A stretch of 64,000 nt of DNA from Bin103 sp002238925 (GCA_965208065.1 OZ242313.1:4402001-4466000), one strand, 5' to 3'. Numbered from the stretch's first letter, positions 31,881 to 40,869 are shown. Translations and numbers: made by a program. Notes: generated by a model not told the origin, from the sequence alone.

Positions 31881-32429
31881 TCAGGTGGAGCCTTGGCCGC
31901 GGATCATTACTACCTTGCCGGTGCGCACCATCTCGATGACCGCGAACTTGCGCAGCATGCTGATCAGGGCGTCGATCTTCTCGGTGGCGCCGGTGGCCAT
32001 CACGATCATCGACTCCTCGGTCAGGTCCTCGGTCTTGCAGCCGAAGTGCTGGGCGATCTGCAGCGCCTCGGTGCGCTCCCCGGCGCCGACCGCCACCTTG
32101 ACCAGCGCCAGCTCGCGCACCACCGCGTTGTCGAACGTGTGGTCGTAGCAGTGCAGCACGTCCACCAGCTTGTTGACCTGGGCCAGGATCTGGACCAGGC
32201 CGCCGTGCGCGCCGGTGGTGCCGATGGTCATGCGCGAGTAGTCGCCATCCTTGGACGGCGACACCACCAGCGATTCGATGTTGAAGCCGCGCCGCGCGAA
32301 TACCTGCGCGATGCGCGCGAGCACGCCCGGCTTGTTGGCCACCAGGGCGCTCAAGGTGTGGATCGCTCCGTTCTCCATGTTCATTCCGTTGTTCGTGGTG
32401 CTCGCTGCTTTGGTCGCCTTGGTTGCCAT
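31881..32429 (-). CDS. ilvN: Acetolactate synthase small (regulatory) subunit
   Basis: 182 residues. The ATG overlaps the stop of ilvB (TGATG), so translation is coupled. The N-terminal ACT domain reads HTLSALVANKPGVLARIAQVFARRGFNIESLVVSPS, typical of the valine-binding regulatory subunit, and the C-terminal domain ends with RKFAVIEMVRTGKVVMIRG. It should bind branched-chain amino acids and activate IlvB. An 18-residue Lys/Ala/Thr-rich N-terminal tail precedes the ACT domain. Confidence 0.94.
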   Translation of the reverse strand: MATKATKAASTTNNGMNMENGAIHTLSALVANKPGVLARIAQVFARRGFNIESLVVSPSKDGDYSRMTIGTTGAHGGLVQILAQVNKLVDVLHCYDHTFDNAVVRELALVKVAVGAGERTEALQIAQHFGCKTEDLTEESMIVMATGATEKIDALISMLRKFAVIEMVRTGKVVMIRGQGST

Positions 32430-34159
32430 CAGGTCGATCCTGTCGGCTTGGCGAGCTTCACCGTCGGCGGCTCCACGATCATGTCCTCCAGCGCGCTGCC
32501 GGCGGGGATCATCGGGAACACGTTGTCGGTCTTCTCCACCTCGGCGTTGATCACGCACGGGCCGTCGTTGTATTCCAGCGCGGCGGTGAGGACGCGGCGC
32601 ACGTCGCCGGGCCGGCGCAGGTTGAACCCCTTGGCCCCGAACGACTCGGCCAGCTTGGCGAAGTCGGGGTTGCCCTCCAGGTCGACGCCGCTCTCGCGCT
32701 CGTCGTAGAACAGCTCCTGCCACTGGCGCACCATGCCGAGGTAGTGGTTGTTGAGCACGATCACCTTGACCGGCAGCTTGTGGATGCAGGCGGTGGCCAG
32801 CTCGCACATGGTCATCTGGAAACCGCCGTCGCCGACGATGGCCAGCACCGGGTCGTCCGGCCGTCCGAACTGGGCGCCGATGGCGGCCGGGAAGCCGTAG
32901 CCCATGGTCCCCGCCCCGCCGGAGGTGAGCCAGTTCTCGGGGTAGTCGGTCTTGTAGAACTGCGCCGCCCACATCTGGTGCTGCCCGACGTCGGTGGACA
33001 CGATCGCCCGCCCCTCGGTGAGCCGGTACAGTTCGTCGATGACGTGCTGCATCTTGAGGCCGCCCTGCTTCTTGTACTTCAGGGGATACTTGACCTTGTA
33101 GCGGTCCAGATTGCGCAGCCAGTCATCGGAATCCAGGCGGGTGACGTGCTTGATCAGCTCTTCCACCACCAGGCGGGCGTCGCCCTGGATGAAGAAGTCG
33201 GGCTTGATCATCTTGCCGTTCTCGCCGGGGTCGATGTCGATGTGGATAACTGTCGCGTTGCGGCAAAAGCGGTGCGGCTGACCGACAATGCGGTCGTCGA
33301 ACCGGGAGCCGATGGACATCACCAGGTCGCATTCCACTATCGCCTTGTTGGCGTAGGCGGTGCCGTGCATGCCGAGCATGCCCAGCGACAGCGGGTGGCT
33401 CTCCGGGAACGCGCCCTTGCCGAGCAGCGTGGTGGTGACCGGCGCCTGCAGGCGCTCCGCCAGGCGGCGCACCGAGTCGGATGCCTTGGCGATAAGCGCG
33501 CCGTGGCCGGCCAGCATGACCGGGCGCTTGGCCCCGTTGAGGGCCGCGGCCACCTGTACGATCACGTCGCGGTCGCCCTCCTCGGGCACCTCGTAGCCGG
33601 GAATGTCCATCGCCTCGTAGGAGCCGTTGCCCATTATCGCCTGGCTTACGTCCTTGGGCACGTCGATCAGCACCGGGCCGGGCCGGCCGGTGGTGGCAAT
33701 GTGGTACGCCTCGCGCACGATGCGCGGGATGGAGTCGGTCTCCTTGACCAGGTAGCTGTGCTTCACGATCGGCATGGTGATGCCGAAGATGTCCGCCTCC
33801 TGGAAGGCGTCCTTGCCGAGCATGCCGGTAACCTGCTGGCCGGTGACCACCAGCATCGGCACCGAATCCATGTGCGCGGTCATGATGCCGGTCAGCGTGT
33901 TGGTGGCGCCGGGGCCGCTGGTGACCAGCACCACGGCCGGCTTGCCGGTGGCGCGGGCGTAGCCGTCGGCCATGTGGCTGGCGCCCTGCTCGTGCCGCAC
34001 CAGGACGAACTTCATCTTGTTGTCGGTGGATACCAGCGCATCGAAGATCGGCAGGGCTGCTCCGCCGGAGAGCCCGAACAGGTACTCGATACCTTCGTTT
34101 TCCAGCGCCTTGACCAATGCCTGGCCGCCATCGAAGCCATTCTGATCCGGTGATGCCAT
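32429..34159 (-). CDS. ilvB: Acetolactate synthase large (catalytic) subunit
   Basis: 576 residues behind GAGGAGGGAG, complete for the ThDP-dependent family: catalytic glutamate in RHEQGASHMADGYARATGKPA near residue 54, and the ThDP-Mg motif VGDGGFQMTMCEL...NNHYLGMVRQWQ. The usual P-G-G near the N-terminus is S-G-G here (FGLSGGAALPIFDAL). It makes acetolactate for valine/leucine synthesis or acetohydroxybutyrate for isoleucine. It is followed by ilvN in the same direction. No ilvC is adjacent. Confidence 0.95.
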   Translation of the reverse strand: MASPDQNGFDGGQALVKALENEGIEYLFGLSGGAALPIFDALVSTDNKMKFVLVRHEQGASHMADGYARATGKPAVVLVTSGPGATNTLTGIMTAHMDSVPMLVVTGQQVTGMLGKDAFQEADIFGITMPIVKHSYLVKETDSIPRIVREAYHIATTGRPGPVLIDVPKDVSQAIMGNGSYEAMDIPGYEVPEEGDRDVIVQVAAALNGAKRPVMLAGHGALIAKASDSVRRLAERLQAPVTTTLLGKGAFPESHPLSLGMLGMHGTAYANKAIVECDLVMSIGSRFDDRIVGQPHRFCRNATVIHIDIDPGENGKMIKPDFFIQGDARLVVEELIKHVTRLDSDDWLRNLDRYKVKYPLKYKKQGGLKMQHVIDELYRLTEGRAIVSTDVGQHQMWAAQFYKTDYPENWLTSGGAGTMGYGFPAAIGAQFGRPDDPVLAIVGDGGFQMTMCELATACIHKLPVKVIVLNNHYLGMVRQWQELFYDERESGVDLEGNPDFAKLAESFGAKGFNLRRPGDVRRVLTAALEYNDGPCVINAEVEKTDNVFPMIPAGSALEDMIVEPPTVKLAKPTGST

Positions 34160-34316
34160 GGTTCTCCCTCCTCGGATCGATTAGAGAGGGAAATATGATG
34201 GATATCGTACACAGATGCAAGAGACAAACGAAGAAAAGGCGCCTGACCCCTCGATCTTTCGAGAAAAGACCCCTGAATTGTCTATTTTGTTGAGTGTTAC
34301 TGGATTCTTGCGCTAT

Positions 34317-34970
34317 TCAGATATGTGTTTCGACTGCTTGAACGACAGCGTCGGCTGTTTCTGCTGTCACCATGCGCAATTTCGCAGCTATGCCGCGCGC
34401 CTGCTCGAAAAACTCACCGTCCGGTGCAGAACTCAGGTTGATCTCCGCGGTCAGCAGGGCGGCACTCGCGGCCGCGGCAGCCAGGTGGGCGGCCGCGCCG
34501 ATGTCCGACACGGCATGCCGGTTGGCCACCGGCGCCAGCCGCTCGGCCAGGGTGAGGATCGCGGCGCACGCCTCCGCGATCGCCAGCGGCGCTGCGGTGG
34601 CGCGGCGGGTGGCGGCGGCCAGCGCGTCACGGCGCGCCCGGCGCTCATCCGGCGACCCCTTCGGCAGGCGCAGCGCGGCCATGTATGCCGCGAAGCTGCG
34701 CACGTCCTCCAGGGCGGCGGCCTGCAGTTCCGCGGTGAGCCGGTCGGCGCGTGCAACCGCCTCGCCGGCCAGCTCCCACGCCTGCTCGTAGCCTTTCTTG
34801 CCGTCGGTGAGCCGCGCCACCATCGCCACCAGCGCGCTCGCCAGCGCTCCGGTGACCGCCGCCACCGAGCCGCCGCCCGGCGTCGGCGAAGCCGATCCGG
34901 TCCGCTCCAGGAACTCGCGCACCGGCAGATCGAAGAGCGGCCCGCCGGGGCCGCCGGTCACGTTATTCAT
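34317..34970 (-). CDS. Formimidoyltetrahydrofolate cyclodeaminase-like protein (FTCD_C)
   Basis: 217 residues; ATG 34968-34970 overlaps the folD stop (ATGA). The FTCD C-terminal domain motif is FLERTGSASPTPGGGSVAAVTGALASALVAMVARLT, followed by long amphipathic helices (DRLTAELQAAALEDVRSFAAYMAALRLP). The protein stands alone and is not fused to a formimidoyltransferase. It should convert 5-formimidoyl-THF to methenyl-THF with release of ammonia, feeding FolD beside it. The helicase gene upstream of folD is in the same run. Confidence 0.9.
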   Translation of the reverse strand: MNNVTGGPGGPLFDLPVREFLERTGSASPTPGGGSVAAVTGALASALVAMVARLTDGKKGYEQAWELAGEAVARADRLTAELQAAALEDVRSFAAYMAALRLPKGSPDERRARRDALAAATRRATAAPLAIAEACAAILTLAERLAPVANRHAVSDIGAAAHLAAAAASAALLTAEINLSSAPDGEFFEQARGIAAKLRMVTAETADAVVQAVETHI

Positions 34971-35833
34971 TGGGGTGTAGCTCCCGCCTGACGGCCGGCC
35001 TGTTGCAGCGCCCGCGCGCGCAGCACGTTGCGCATGATGATCGAGGTGGTTACCGAACCCACGCCGCCCGGCACCGGGGTTACCGCGCCGGCCACGGCGC
35101 ATACCGTGTCCCACTCCACGTCGCCGGCGAGTCCGCCGGCCACCTCGGTGATGCCCGCGTCAATGACCGTTGCGCCGGGCCGGATCATGCCGCCGGTTAC
35201 CACGCCGGGGCGGCCGGCGGCGGCGAACACCAAGTCCGCCTCGCGCACCACGGCCGCCAGGTCTGGAGTACGCGTATGGCATACGGTAACGGTGGCGTGG
35301 CGGGTCACCAGCAGCGCGGCCAGCGGACGCCCCACCGTGTCGCCGCGGCCCACCACCGCGGCGCGCTTGCCCTGCGGCTGCACCGGCACTTCGGCGAGCA
35401 GCTCCAGGCAGGCCAGCGGCGTGGCCGGCAGCAGGGCGTGCTGCTCGGCCGCGCCGAACAGCAGCCCGCGGTTTACCGGCGTGACGCCGTCCACGTCCTT
35501 GTGCGGGTCGATGGCTGCCAGCACGCGGTCCTTGTCCACCGCCGCCGGCAGCGGCAACTCCACCAGAATGCCGTGTATGGAAGGATCGCGGTTCCAGTCG
35601 GCGAGGGCCGTGAGCAGCTCGGGCGTGGTCACCGCCTCCGCGAACCGCTCCACGCGCACGGTAACGCCGAGCCTGGCGCCGAGCTTGACCTTGGCCTGCG
35701 CGTACCAGCGTGAACCGGGGTCGCCGCCGGCGAGCAGCACCTGCAGGACCGGCGGTACGCCGCCCAAACCCGCCTGCACCTCGGCCCGGATGCGCGCCGC
35801 AACCGGGGCACCCTTGATGACGCGGGCGCTCAC
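34967..35833 (-). CDS. folD: Bifunctional methylenetetrahydrofolate dehydrogenase/cyclohydrolase
   Basis: About 288 residues, start GTG complementary to 35831-35833 (VSARVIKG), 22 bases after the helicase stop; no strong ribosome site. The active-site lysine lies in SRWYAQAKVKLG and the conserved run DPSIHGILVELPLP, DKDRVLAAIDPHKDVDG follows. The NADP site is AAVVGRGDTVGRPLAALLV; the end is PVPGGVGSVTTSIIMRNVL. It interconverts methylene-, methenyl- and formyl-THF. Confidence 0.95.
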   Translation of the reverse strand: MSARVIKGAPVAARIRAEVQAGLGGVPPVLQVLLAGGDPGSRWYAQAKVKLGARLGVTVRVERFAEAVTTPELLTALADWNRDPSIHGILVELPLPAAVDKDRVLAAIDPHKDVDGVTPVNRGLLFGAAEQHALLPATPLACLELLAEVPVQPQGKRAAVVGRGDTVGRPLAALLVTRHATVTVCHTRTPDLAAVVREADLVFAAAGRPGVVTGGMIRPGATVIDAGITEVAGGLAGDVEWDTVCAVAGAVTPVPGGVGSVTTSIIMRNVLRARALQQAGRQAGATPQ

Positions 35834-35855
35834 TCGTACGGCTCGTACTGGCGGG

Positions 35856-37865
35856 TCAGGCGTCCGGCTTGCGTGCCGCGCGCGAGCGGCGGCCGAGCAG
35901 GCGCGACAACAAGCCGCCCTTGCCGGCAGGCTCCCGGTCCCGGTCCGGCTCGCGGTCGGCGACTGGGGCGGCTTTCGCCGGGGGCTTGGCTGCCGGCGCC
36001 GGCTTGTCCACCACCTTGAAGTCCTCGCCGTACTTCTCGCGGTAGTAGGCGAGGCGCTCCTCGGATGAACGTGCCCGTGCCCGGCTGCCGCCCGCCGCCG
36101 CCTGGCGCCCCGAGCCACGGTCACGGTCACCGCTACCGCGCGGCTCCGCGCCGCCGGTTGCGCTACGGCCGCCGTTTGCCCGGACGTTCCCGGCCGCGCG
36201 GCCGCCGCTGTCTACCGGCGCGCCGTTGGCGGAAGCCTCGGCGCCAACGGCGGCATCCGCCGCTGCCCGGACGGCGCCCCCGTCGCGGCTGCCCCCGCGC
36301 CCGCGCCCGCGGCTCCTGCTGCGGCTTCGTCCGCCGCGGCTGCCGCTGCCCTCGGACGTGCGCCCGGCGTCGGACCGTCGCGCCGTGCCGGATGCCGCGG
36401 CGGTGCTGGATGCTGCGGCGGTGCCGGATGCTGCGGCTGTGCCGGACGGCGCGCCATTGTGTTGGGCGCCGTGTTGCGCGCGTGCGCCTTCCGCGCGGTC
36501 GCGTGCAGCCGCCGGTGCCGCCTCCGGGCGGGCGCGGCGTGTCTCGCCCGCGTGCGGCGCACCGCCACGCGATGCGCCGGCGCCGACCAACTCGGGTGTG
36601 CGCCGCCCCCGGTCCGCGGAACCGCGCCGCGGCGTCGGCCGCCCGGCGCCGCGCCCGGGGCCCGAACGGCGGCGGTCGTCGCGCCCGCGCCCGCCCTGGT
36701 AGTGGCCGAGCCAGGCGCCGCCGGTCAGATCCTCCACGTACAGGTCGTCGGTGGCCTTGGAAACCGGGATCGGCGTGCGGATGAACTCCTCGATTCCCTG
36801 CAGCGCGAACACCCACTCCTGGCACGCCAGCGCAACGGCCTTGCCGCTGCGCCCGGCGCGCGCGGTGCGTCCGATGCGGTGCACGTAGTTCTCGCTATGC
36901 TCCGGCAGTTCGTAATTCACCACCAGGTCGAGCCCCTCGATGTGCAGGCCGCGCGCCGCCACGTCGGTGGCCACCAGGTAGCTCAGCTCGCCCGCCTTGA
37001 GCTGATCGATCAGGCTCTGCCGCTTGCTCTGCGGCAGGTCGCCGATGATGTATTCGCAGCCGAGGCCGTTGCGCTGCATGCGGGTGGCGAGCTCGAAGGC
37101 CGCCTGCTTGGTGTTGGTGAAGATCAGCGCGTTCTCCGGCTGGTCGCGCGCTATCAGTCCAAGCAGCAGGCTGAACTTGCGCTCGCGGGCGACGTGGTAC
37201 AGCTCCTGTTCGATTTCGTCCACCGTGACCCGTTCCGGGGTGATGGTGATCTCCGCCGGGCTGCGCATGTAGTCGAACGCCAGCGTCTTGACGCGCGTCG
37301 ACAGGGTGGCGCTGTACAGCATGGTGACGCGCTCGTCGCGCCCCGGCATATGGCGGATCAGCCGGCGCAGGTCGGGGATGAACCCCATGTCGAACATGCG
37401 GTCCGCCTCGTCGATCACCAGGATGCCCACCTTGCGCAGGTCCAGCTTGCGCTGCTCGACGAAATCGAGCAGGCGGCCAGGGGTGCCGATCGCCACGCGC
37501 ACGCCCTCCCGCAGAGCGCGCTCCTGCTTGTGGTAGCCCACGCCGCCGTAAAAACTGGCGACCGGGAGGTCGAGGTACTTGCCGAGTTGCAGCGCGTCGC
37601 TCTCGATCTGGTCGGCCAGTTCGCGGGTGGGTGCGACGATCAGCGCAATGCAGTCGTCGAGGCTGCGCTGCTCCAGGAACAACTGGAAGATGCTGATCAG
37701 GAAGGCGGCGGTCTTGCCGGTGCCGGTCTGCGATTGGACCGCGACGTCGGCGCCGATCAGGCTGTATACAAAGGTCTGCTCCTGCACCGGCGTACACTGG
37801 GTAAACCCCAGATCGTCAATTGCCTGCAGGAGCTTCGGATCAAGATCGAGCTCGTGGAAAGTCAT
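35856..37865 (-). CDS. DEAD-box RNA helicase with long R/G/S-rich tail
   Basis: 669 residues. Residues 1-370 hold a complete DEAD-box helicase: QTGTGKTAAF (motif I), PTRELADQI (Ia), VIDEADRMFDMGF (II), SAT (III), VATDVAARGLHIEG (V), HRIGRTARAGRSG (VI). Residues 390-640 form a low-complexity Arg/Gly/Ser/Ala tail with an SGTAAA-type repeat encoded by an 18-base tandem repeat (36391-36444). The tail probably binds RNA without fixed structure. The core is nearest to RhlB/RhlE/CsdA types. It begins the operon with folD and the cyclodeaminase. Confidence 0.93.
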   Translation of the reverse strand: MTFHELDLDPKLLQAIDDLGFTQCTPVQEQTFVYSLIGADVAVQSQTGTGKTAAFLISIFQLFLEQRSLDDCIALIVAPTRELADQIESDALQLGKYLDLPVASFYGGVGYHKQERALREGVRVAIGTPGRLLDFVEQRKLDLRKVGILVIDEADRMFDMGFIPDLRRLIRHMPGRDERVTMLYSATLSTRVKTLAFDYMRSPAEITITPERVTVDEIEQELYHVARERKFSLLLGLIARDQPENALIFTNTKQAAFELATRMQRNGLGCEYIIGDLPQSKRQSLIDQLKAGELSYLVATDVAARGLHIEGLDLVVNYELPEHSENYVHRIGRTARAGRSGKAVALACQEWVFALQGIEEFIRTPIPVSKATDDLYVEDLTGGAWLGHYQGGRGRDDRRRSGPGRGAGRPTPRRGSADRGRRTPELVGAGASRGGAPHAGETRRARPEAAPAAARDRAEGARAQHGAQHNGAPSGTAAASGTAAASSTAAASGTARRSDAGRTSEGSGSRGGRSRSRSRGRGRGGSRDGGAVRAAADAAVGAEASANGAPVDSGGRAAGNVRANGGRSATGGAEPRGSGDRDRGSGRQAAAGGSRARARSSEERLAYYREKYGEDFKVVDKPAPAAKPPAKAAPVADREPDRDREPAGKGGLLSRLLGRRSRAARKPDA
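36391..36444. repeat. Three 18-base tandem repeats in the helicase tail
   Basis: Three near-identical 18-base units (each beginning GATGC, at 36391, 36409 and 36427) encode the alternating Ala/Ser/Gly/Thr stretch of the DEAD-box helicase tail. The copy number could vary by slippage while keeping the frame. Confidence 0.75.
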
Positions 37866-38412
37866 TTCGGTATTGGTTAGATGGGTCAGGGGCCCGCTGC
37901 GTGGGGGCCGCGCGAAAAACGATAACTGTTAGCAGTATACACAAAACGCCCCGCCCGGCATAGCCGCGAGCCCGCGAGCCCGCGAGCCGGCGGGAGCCGG
38001 GCGTCCCTCCCGTGCGGCAAACTCAACCGGCGGGTGCGGGGGGTCCTGGAGCGACCGTTGCGCGGCGAGCGGCCTGTACCGGTGGCTGGATGCGGCCTCC
38101 CTGCAGTCACGCCGGCCCGGCTACGTGGCCGACCGTGCCCTGCTGGCAACGATGGAAGGCAACGCCGAGCGGCGCCGCGAGGTCATTCAAGGCTCTCCGT
38201 TATTGTGCCGAGTCGCTGCCCTTCCCCGGCCTCAGGGCTCGCTCGGCGGGCCGCTGTAGCGAGGGCCGTTTGCATGGTGTCTTGTGTCTTGTAAGCGACG
38301 CAAAAAAAGAGCGCAGGGGCTCGACTGCCGTCCCCGGATTGACGAGAGCGGGTATCGGCACGCCCCTGCGCCCTGGTTGCATAACTCCGTTGACGACGGC
38401 AGTAACGCCGCG
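37866..38412. other. Non-coding stretch with possible decayed coding remnant
   Basis: A TATACT hexamer on the minus strand lies at about 37936-37941 and could be the -10 of the helicase operon. Three GAGCCCGC-type direct repeats follow at about 37971-37990. From about 38052 to 38258 one plus-strand frame reads with protein-like composition (LYRWLDAASLQSRR...YVADRALLATMEG) without a start codon, so it may be a fragment of a lost gene. I see no RNA gene. Confidence 0.35.
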
Positions 38413-38736
38413 CTACGTGCGCTCCCCTTTCGGTTCGTTCCTCCGTGCGACGGTTCCCGCGGCGCGCACAAGCGCATCCACGTACCGCCGATTGATCAAC
38501 GACGACAACTCGACGACCTTGAGAGTCAAGTGGGTCTCCAAGCCGTGGACCCTACCGGTCAACACTTCCTCAAGCTTCACCTGCCGTTGCGCTATGTCGC
38601 CGAGTCGCTGGTCGACCCGGCGCAATACCACATCGCGTTCTTCGTCCGTCAATTGCGTGCTCCCGCCGCGGAGGTTACCAAATCCACGCTGTAACGACTC
38701 CCTCATTCCCGCACATTTCGGCTTCCCGACGCCCAT
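38413..38736 (-). CDS. Small hypothetical helical protein
   Basis: 107 residues if the first ATG is used; an internal ATG 30 bases downstream is equally possible, and neither has a clear ribosome site. The sequence is strongly helical and charged (LTDEERDVVLRRVDQRLGDI, then RVHGLETHLTLKVVELSSLI) and could form a coiled coil. The overlapping plus-strand reading has poorer composition and is taken as a shadow. No family recognised; nearby is another coiled-coil gene. Confidence 0.45.
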   Translation of the reverse strand: MGVGKPKCAGMRESLQRGFGNLRGGSTQLTDEERDVVLRRVDQRLGDIAQRQVKLEEVLTGRVHGLETHLTLKVVELSSLINRRYVDALVRAAGTVARRNEPKGERT

Positions 38737-38892
38737 TCAAGTCGGCGCGGCACCCACCGTGTCTGGCGCCACGATGCCACCGGGAAGCCACAATCCTCAA
38801 CCCTCAAGGGCGCCTTTTTCCTAAACGGCACCACTTTTTCCCAAGCGTTCAACCAACCCCTTCGTAGACCGGATCCGACCTGCCTGAGCGGC

Positions 38893-39120
38893 TAGGTGGT
38901 AAGCATTCAGGACGTTCCAGACGGCGGTCAGCCGCTCAAACGGCAGCTCGCGGCTTCCGAAATCGAGAGTACTTCCAGACCCGAACTCAGTCCGCCCACG
39001 CGTCGTTTGGGAAGAAACCGATTGATTGCGATGGACTGATTTCGAGAGGGTGGCGTAGTACTGATAGACCTCGGGATATCAGGCAACCGAATATGAGCGA
39101 TATCCGTGACACGCGCGCGA
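38893..39120 (+). pseudogene. Decayed copy of the 5' region of the LytTR regulator gene
   Basis: Bases 39019-39120 are clearly related, with substitutions and one short gap, to 39709-39810 in front of the intact LytTR regulator gene: both have CGATTGATTGC, ATGGACTGATT, AGGGTGGCGTAG, then a GGCAACCGA-ATATGAGCGA-type start. The ATG at 39093 opens a frame (MSDIRDTRA) that matches the intact MSENHDTRA and then diverges. Weaker similarity seems to begin near 38893. I read this as a partial duplication that lost the coding body. Confidence 0.65.
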
Positions 39121-39136
39121 CGCTCTCACGGAGGGT

Positions 39137-39556
39137 TCAGTTCGATCGCGTCTGCGCTCCGCGCGCCGGCGCCCGCCACAGGACCGTGACCATACTTTCG
39201 ATTCGGCTTACGCGCCCGCCCAGCGCGTCCAGGCCGCCCCGCAGGTCGCCATCATCGGTGCTCACCTCCTGTTGCAAAGCGGTGAGCTCGCTGCGCAGTT
39301 CCGCCACCTCGGTACCCAGCTCGCTCCGCGCGGCCGCCAGTTCCCCTCGCCACGCCTCCCGCGCCTCTACCGTCCGTTCGATCCGCTCCGCGAGCCGCTG
39401 CTCTATCTCGGTCACGCGCTGCTCGGCCATCAGGGCGATACTCACCGACAACCCCACGTTCACGCCAATCACCATCAGCACCCATACCCACGTCCACTGG
39501 CGTCGGGTCCTCGTTGCTTGCCTCAGCGCTTTCCGTGGTGTCTCGATCATCTCCAT
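39137..39556 (-). CDS. Small membrane-anchored coiled-coil protein
   Basis: 139 residues. A basic N-terminus is followed by one membrane helix (WTWVWVLMVIGVNVGLSVSI, about 20-40) and then a long charged coiled coil (VTEIEQRLAERIERTVEA, LAAARSELGTEVAELRSEL). The ends are short polar tails. Either of two ATGs four codons apart could start it. It lies, on the opposite strand, exactly between the two copies of the LytTR 5' region. Function unknown; the layout suits an anchor or adaptor. Confidence 0.6.
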   Translation of the reverse strand: MEMIETPRKALRQATRTRRQWTWVWVLMVIGVNVGLSVSIALMAEQRVTEIEQRLAERIERTVEAREAWRGELAAARSELGTEVAELRSELTALQQEVSTDDGDLRGGLDALGGRVSRIESMVTVLWRAPARGAQTRSN

Positions 39557-39708
39557 TCCGGATGGACGAAAGGGGGTACCCTCATTGGCAGATTATCGGC
39601 AGTTTCTGCGGGCACCTTGATGGTAACCGCAGCTATCCTGAACTGAACCGCAACGCCCTTCCTGAACGGCTAGGAGGTGGCCGTCCCGGACGGCATCGAA
39701 CACGCATC

Positions 39709-39782
39709 CGATTGATTGCAATGGACTGATTCCGATAGGGTGGCGTAGCGTCGACAACGTTCGCTACTGCAGGCAACCGAGT
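39709..39782 (+). promoter_or_regulatory. Promoter and leader of the first LytTR regulator gene
   Basis: The stretch carries a TTGATT at about 39713-39718 and a TAGGGT about 18 bases on, a weak sigma-70-like pair. The same pair and the surrounding bases recur in the decayed copy at 39019-39092, which supports functional importance of this segment at the time of duplication. Confidence 0.4.
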
Positions 39783-40712
39783 ATGAGCGAAAACCATGAC
39801 ACACGCGCGATGGATACCACGATGAGCCTTGCATACCGGCAGCTTGCCACGCGGGGCATGGCGCTCGTGGTGGCCGGTATAGCGGCCGGTTTGATGGCCA
39901 TCGTCGCGGTATTGGGGCCAATTCGCACCGTGGATACGTTGACCCTCTTGCAGAGGTTTGCGTACTTCGGAGTCATCACCATCACCGGCGTACCTGTCCT
40001 GTTCGCTTCGGGTTTCTTCATTCTCTACGTCCTGCGCAACGTCAGGGTGCGCTACGTAATGTTGGCGCTTGTCCTGATGTGCGCGTTTGTGGCCGTCCCC
40101 TGGGCGGCCCTGTCCATGGTTCTTTACGGGGCCTTTCATGGGGGCGCTTTTCCGACGGTCAGCTACCGCGCAGTGTACGCATTTGGCATACTGATATCCG
40201 GGTTTGGAACGGGGTTCTCGTTCTACGTGCTCTACCAGAAAGCGAGCCGAACGACGCACCGGAACAGCGTATCGAAAGCCAACGGCACGGCAACAGATTC
40301 GCCTGGCTCCCCGGCAGGCACGGACGCCGCGGACCTCACGCAGACCAGGGCGGTGTCGACTTCAGGCGATGGCCCGAATGGCAGCGCGCCGGGCAAGGCT
40401 CCCGAACTCCGTCTACCGCCGGAGATCGGACGGGATATCGTCTACGCGCATGTCACCGGGCACTATGTGGAAGTGGTAACCACTTCAGGAAGGGCGGTCG
40501 TGTACTCGCGGCTAGCGGACGTGGCGGAAGCAATGCACGGCCAGGGAATGCAGACTCACCGCTCCTACTGGGCGGCATACCGGCATATCCGTCGGATTCG
40601 CAGCGATGGCCACCGCGTACTCCTGCACCTCACCGGCGGCCGCAAGGTGCCCGTCGGGCGCTCGTTTCGCAGCTCCGTGCGAGCCTACCTCAAGCGCCGG
40701 ACCGCTCCTTGA
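39783..40712 (+). CDS. Membrane-anchored LytTR transcription regulator (paralogue 1)
   Basis: 309 residues. Four hydrophobic segments lie at about 27-48, 62-82, 93-113 and 130-155 (MALVVAGIAAGLMAIVAVLG, FGVITITGVPVLFASGFFIL and so on). A 60-residue Ser/Gly/Ala linker leads to a C-terminal LytTR domain (about 215-305): IVYAHVTGHYVEVVTTSGRAVVYSRLADVAEAM, QTHRSYWAAYRHIRRIRSDGHRVLLHLTGGRKVPVGRSF. There is no receiver domain, so membrane segments must supply the signal. Two more paralogues lie at 58872-59939 and 60230-61249. The next gene, 157 bases on, is a TetR regulator. Confidence 0.88.
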   Translation: MSENHDTRAMDTTMSLAYRQLATRGMALVVAGIAAGLMAIVAVLGPIRTVDTLTLLQRFAYFGVITITGVPVLFASGFFILYVLRNVRVRYVMLALVLMCAFVAVPWAALSMVLYGAFHGGAFPTVSYRAVYAFGILISGFGTGFSFYVLYQKASRTTHRNSVSKANGTATDSPGSPAGTDAADLTQTRAVSTSGDGPNGSAPGKAPELRLPPEIGRDIVYAHVTGHYVEVVTTSGRAVVYSRLADVAEAMHGQGMQTHRSYWAAYRHIRRIRSDGHRVLLHLTGGRKVPVGRSFRSSVRAYLKRRTAP

Positions 40713-40869
40713 TTCTGCGCAACGCGCGCCCGACGCTTCGGAAACTACACCAAACAAACACGAATCCTCTCATTATGAACCCCGTTCGAGCACGCAGCCG
40801 GCGTTATCGTAATTCGCAGGCTGGGCGGACGGTACGCATTCATTGAGTTGTGCAGGTAGGGAGTCGCGG

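Noticed and set aside
34215..34400. Possible start of a plus-strand gene before ilvB (MQETNEEK...)
   Set aside because: The frame runs on into the antisense of the cyclodeaminase gene and has no family pattern; the intergenic part is more likely leader DNA.
38012..38824. 270-codon plus-strand open frame
   Set aside because: Low-complexity Arg/Thr/Pro composition, no ribosome site, and overlaps a better helical minus-strand frame.
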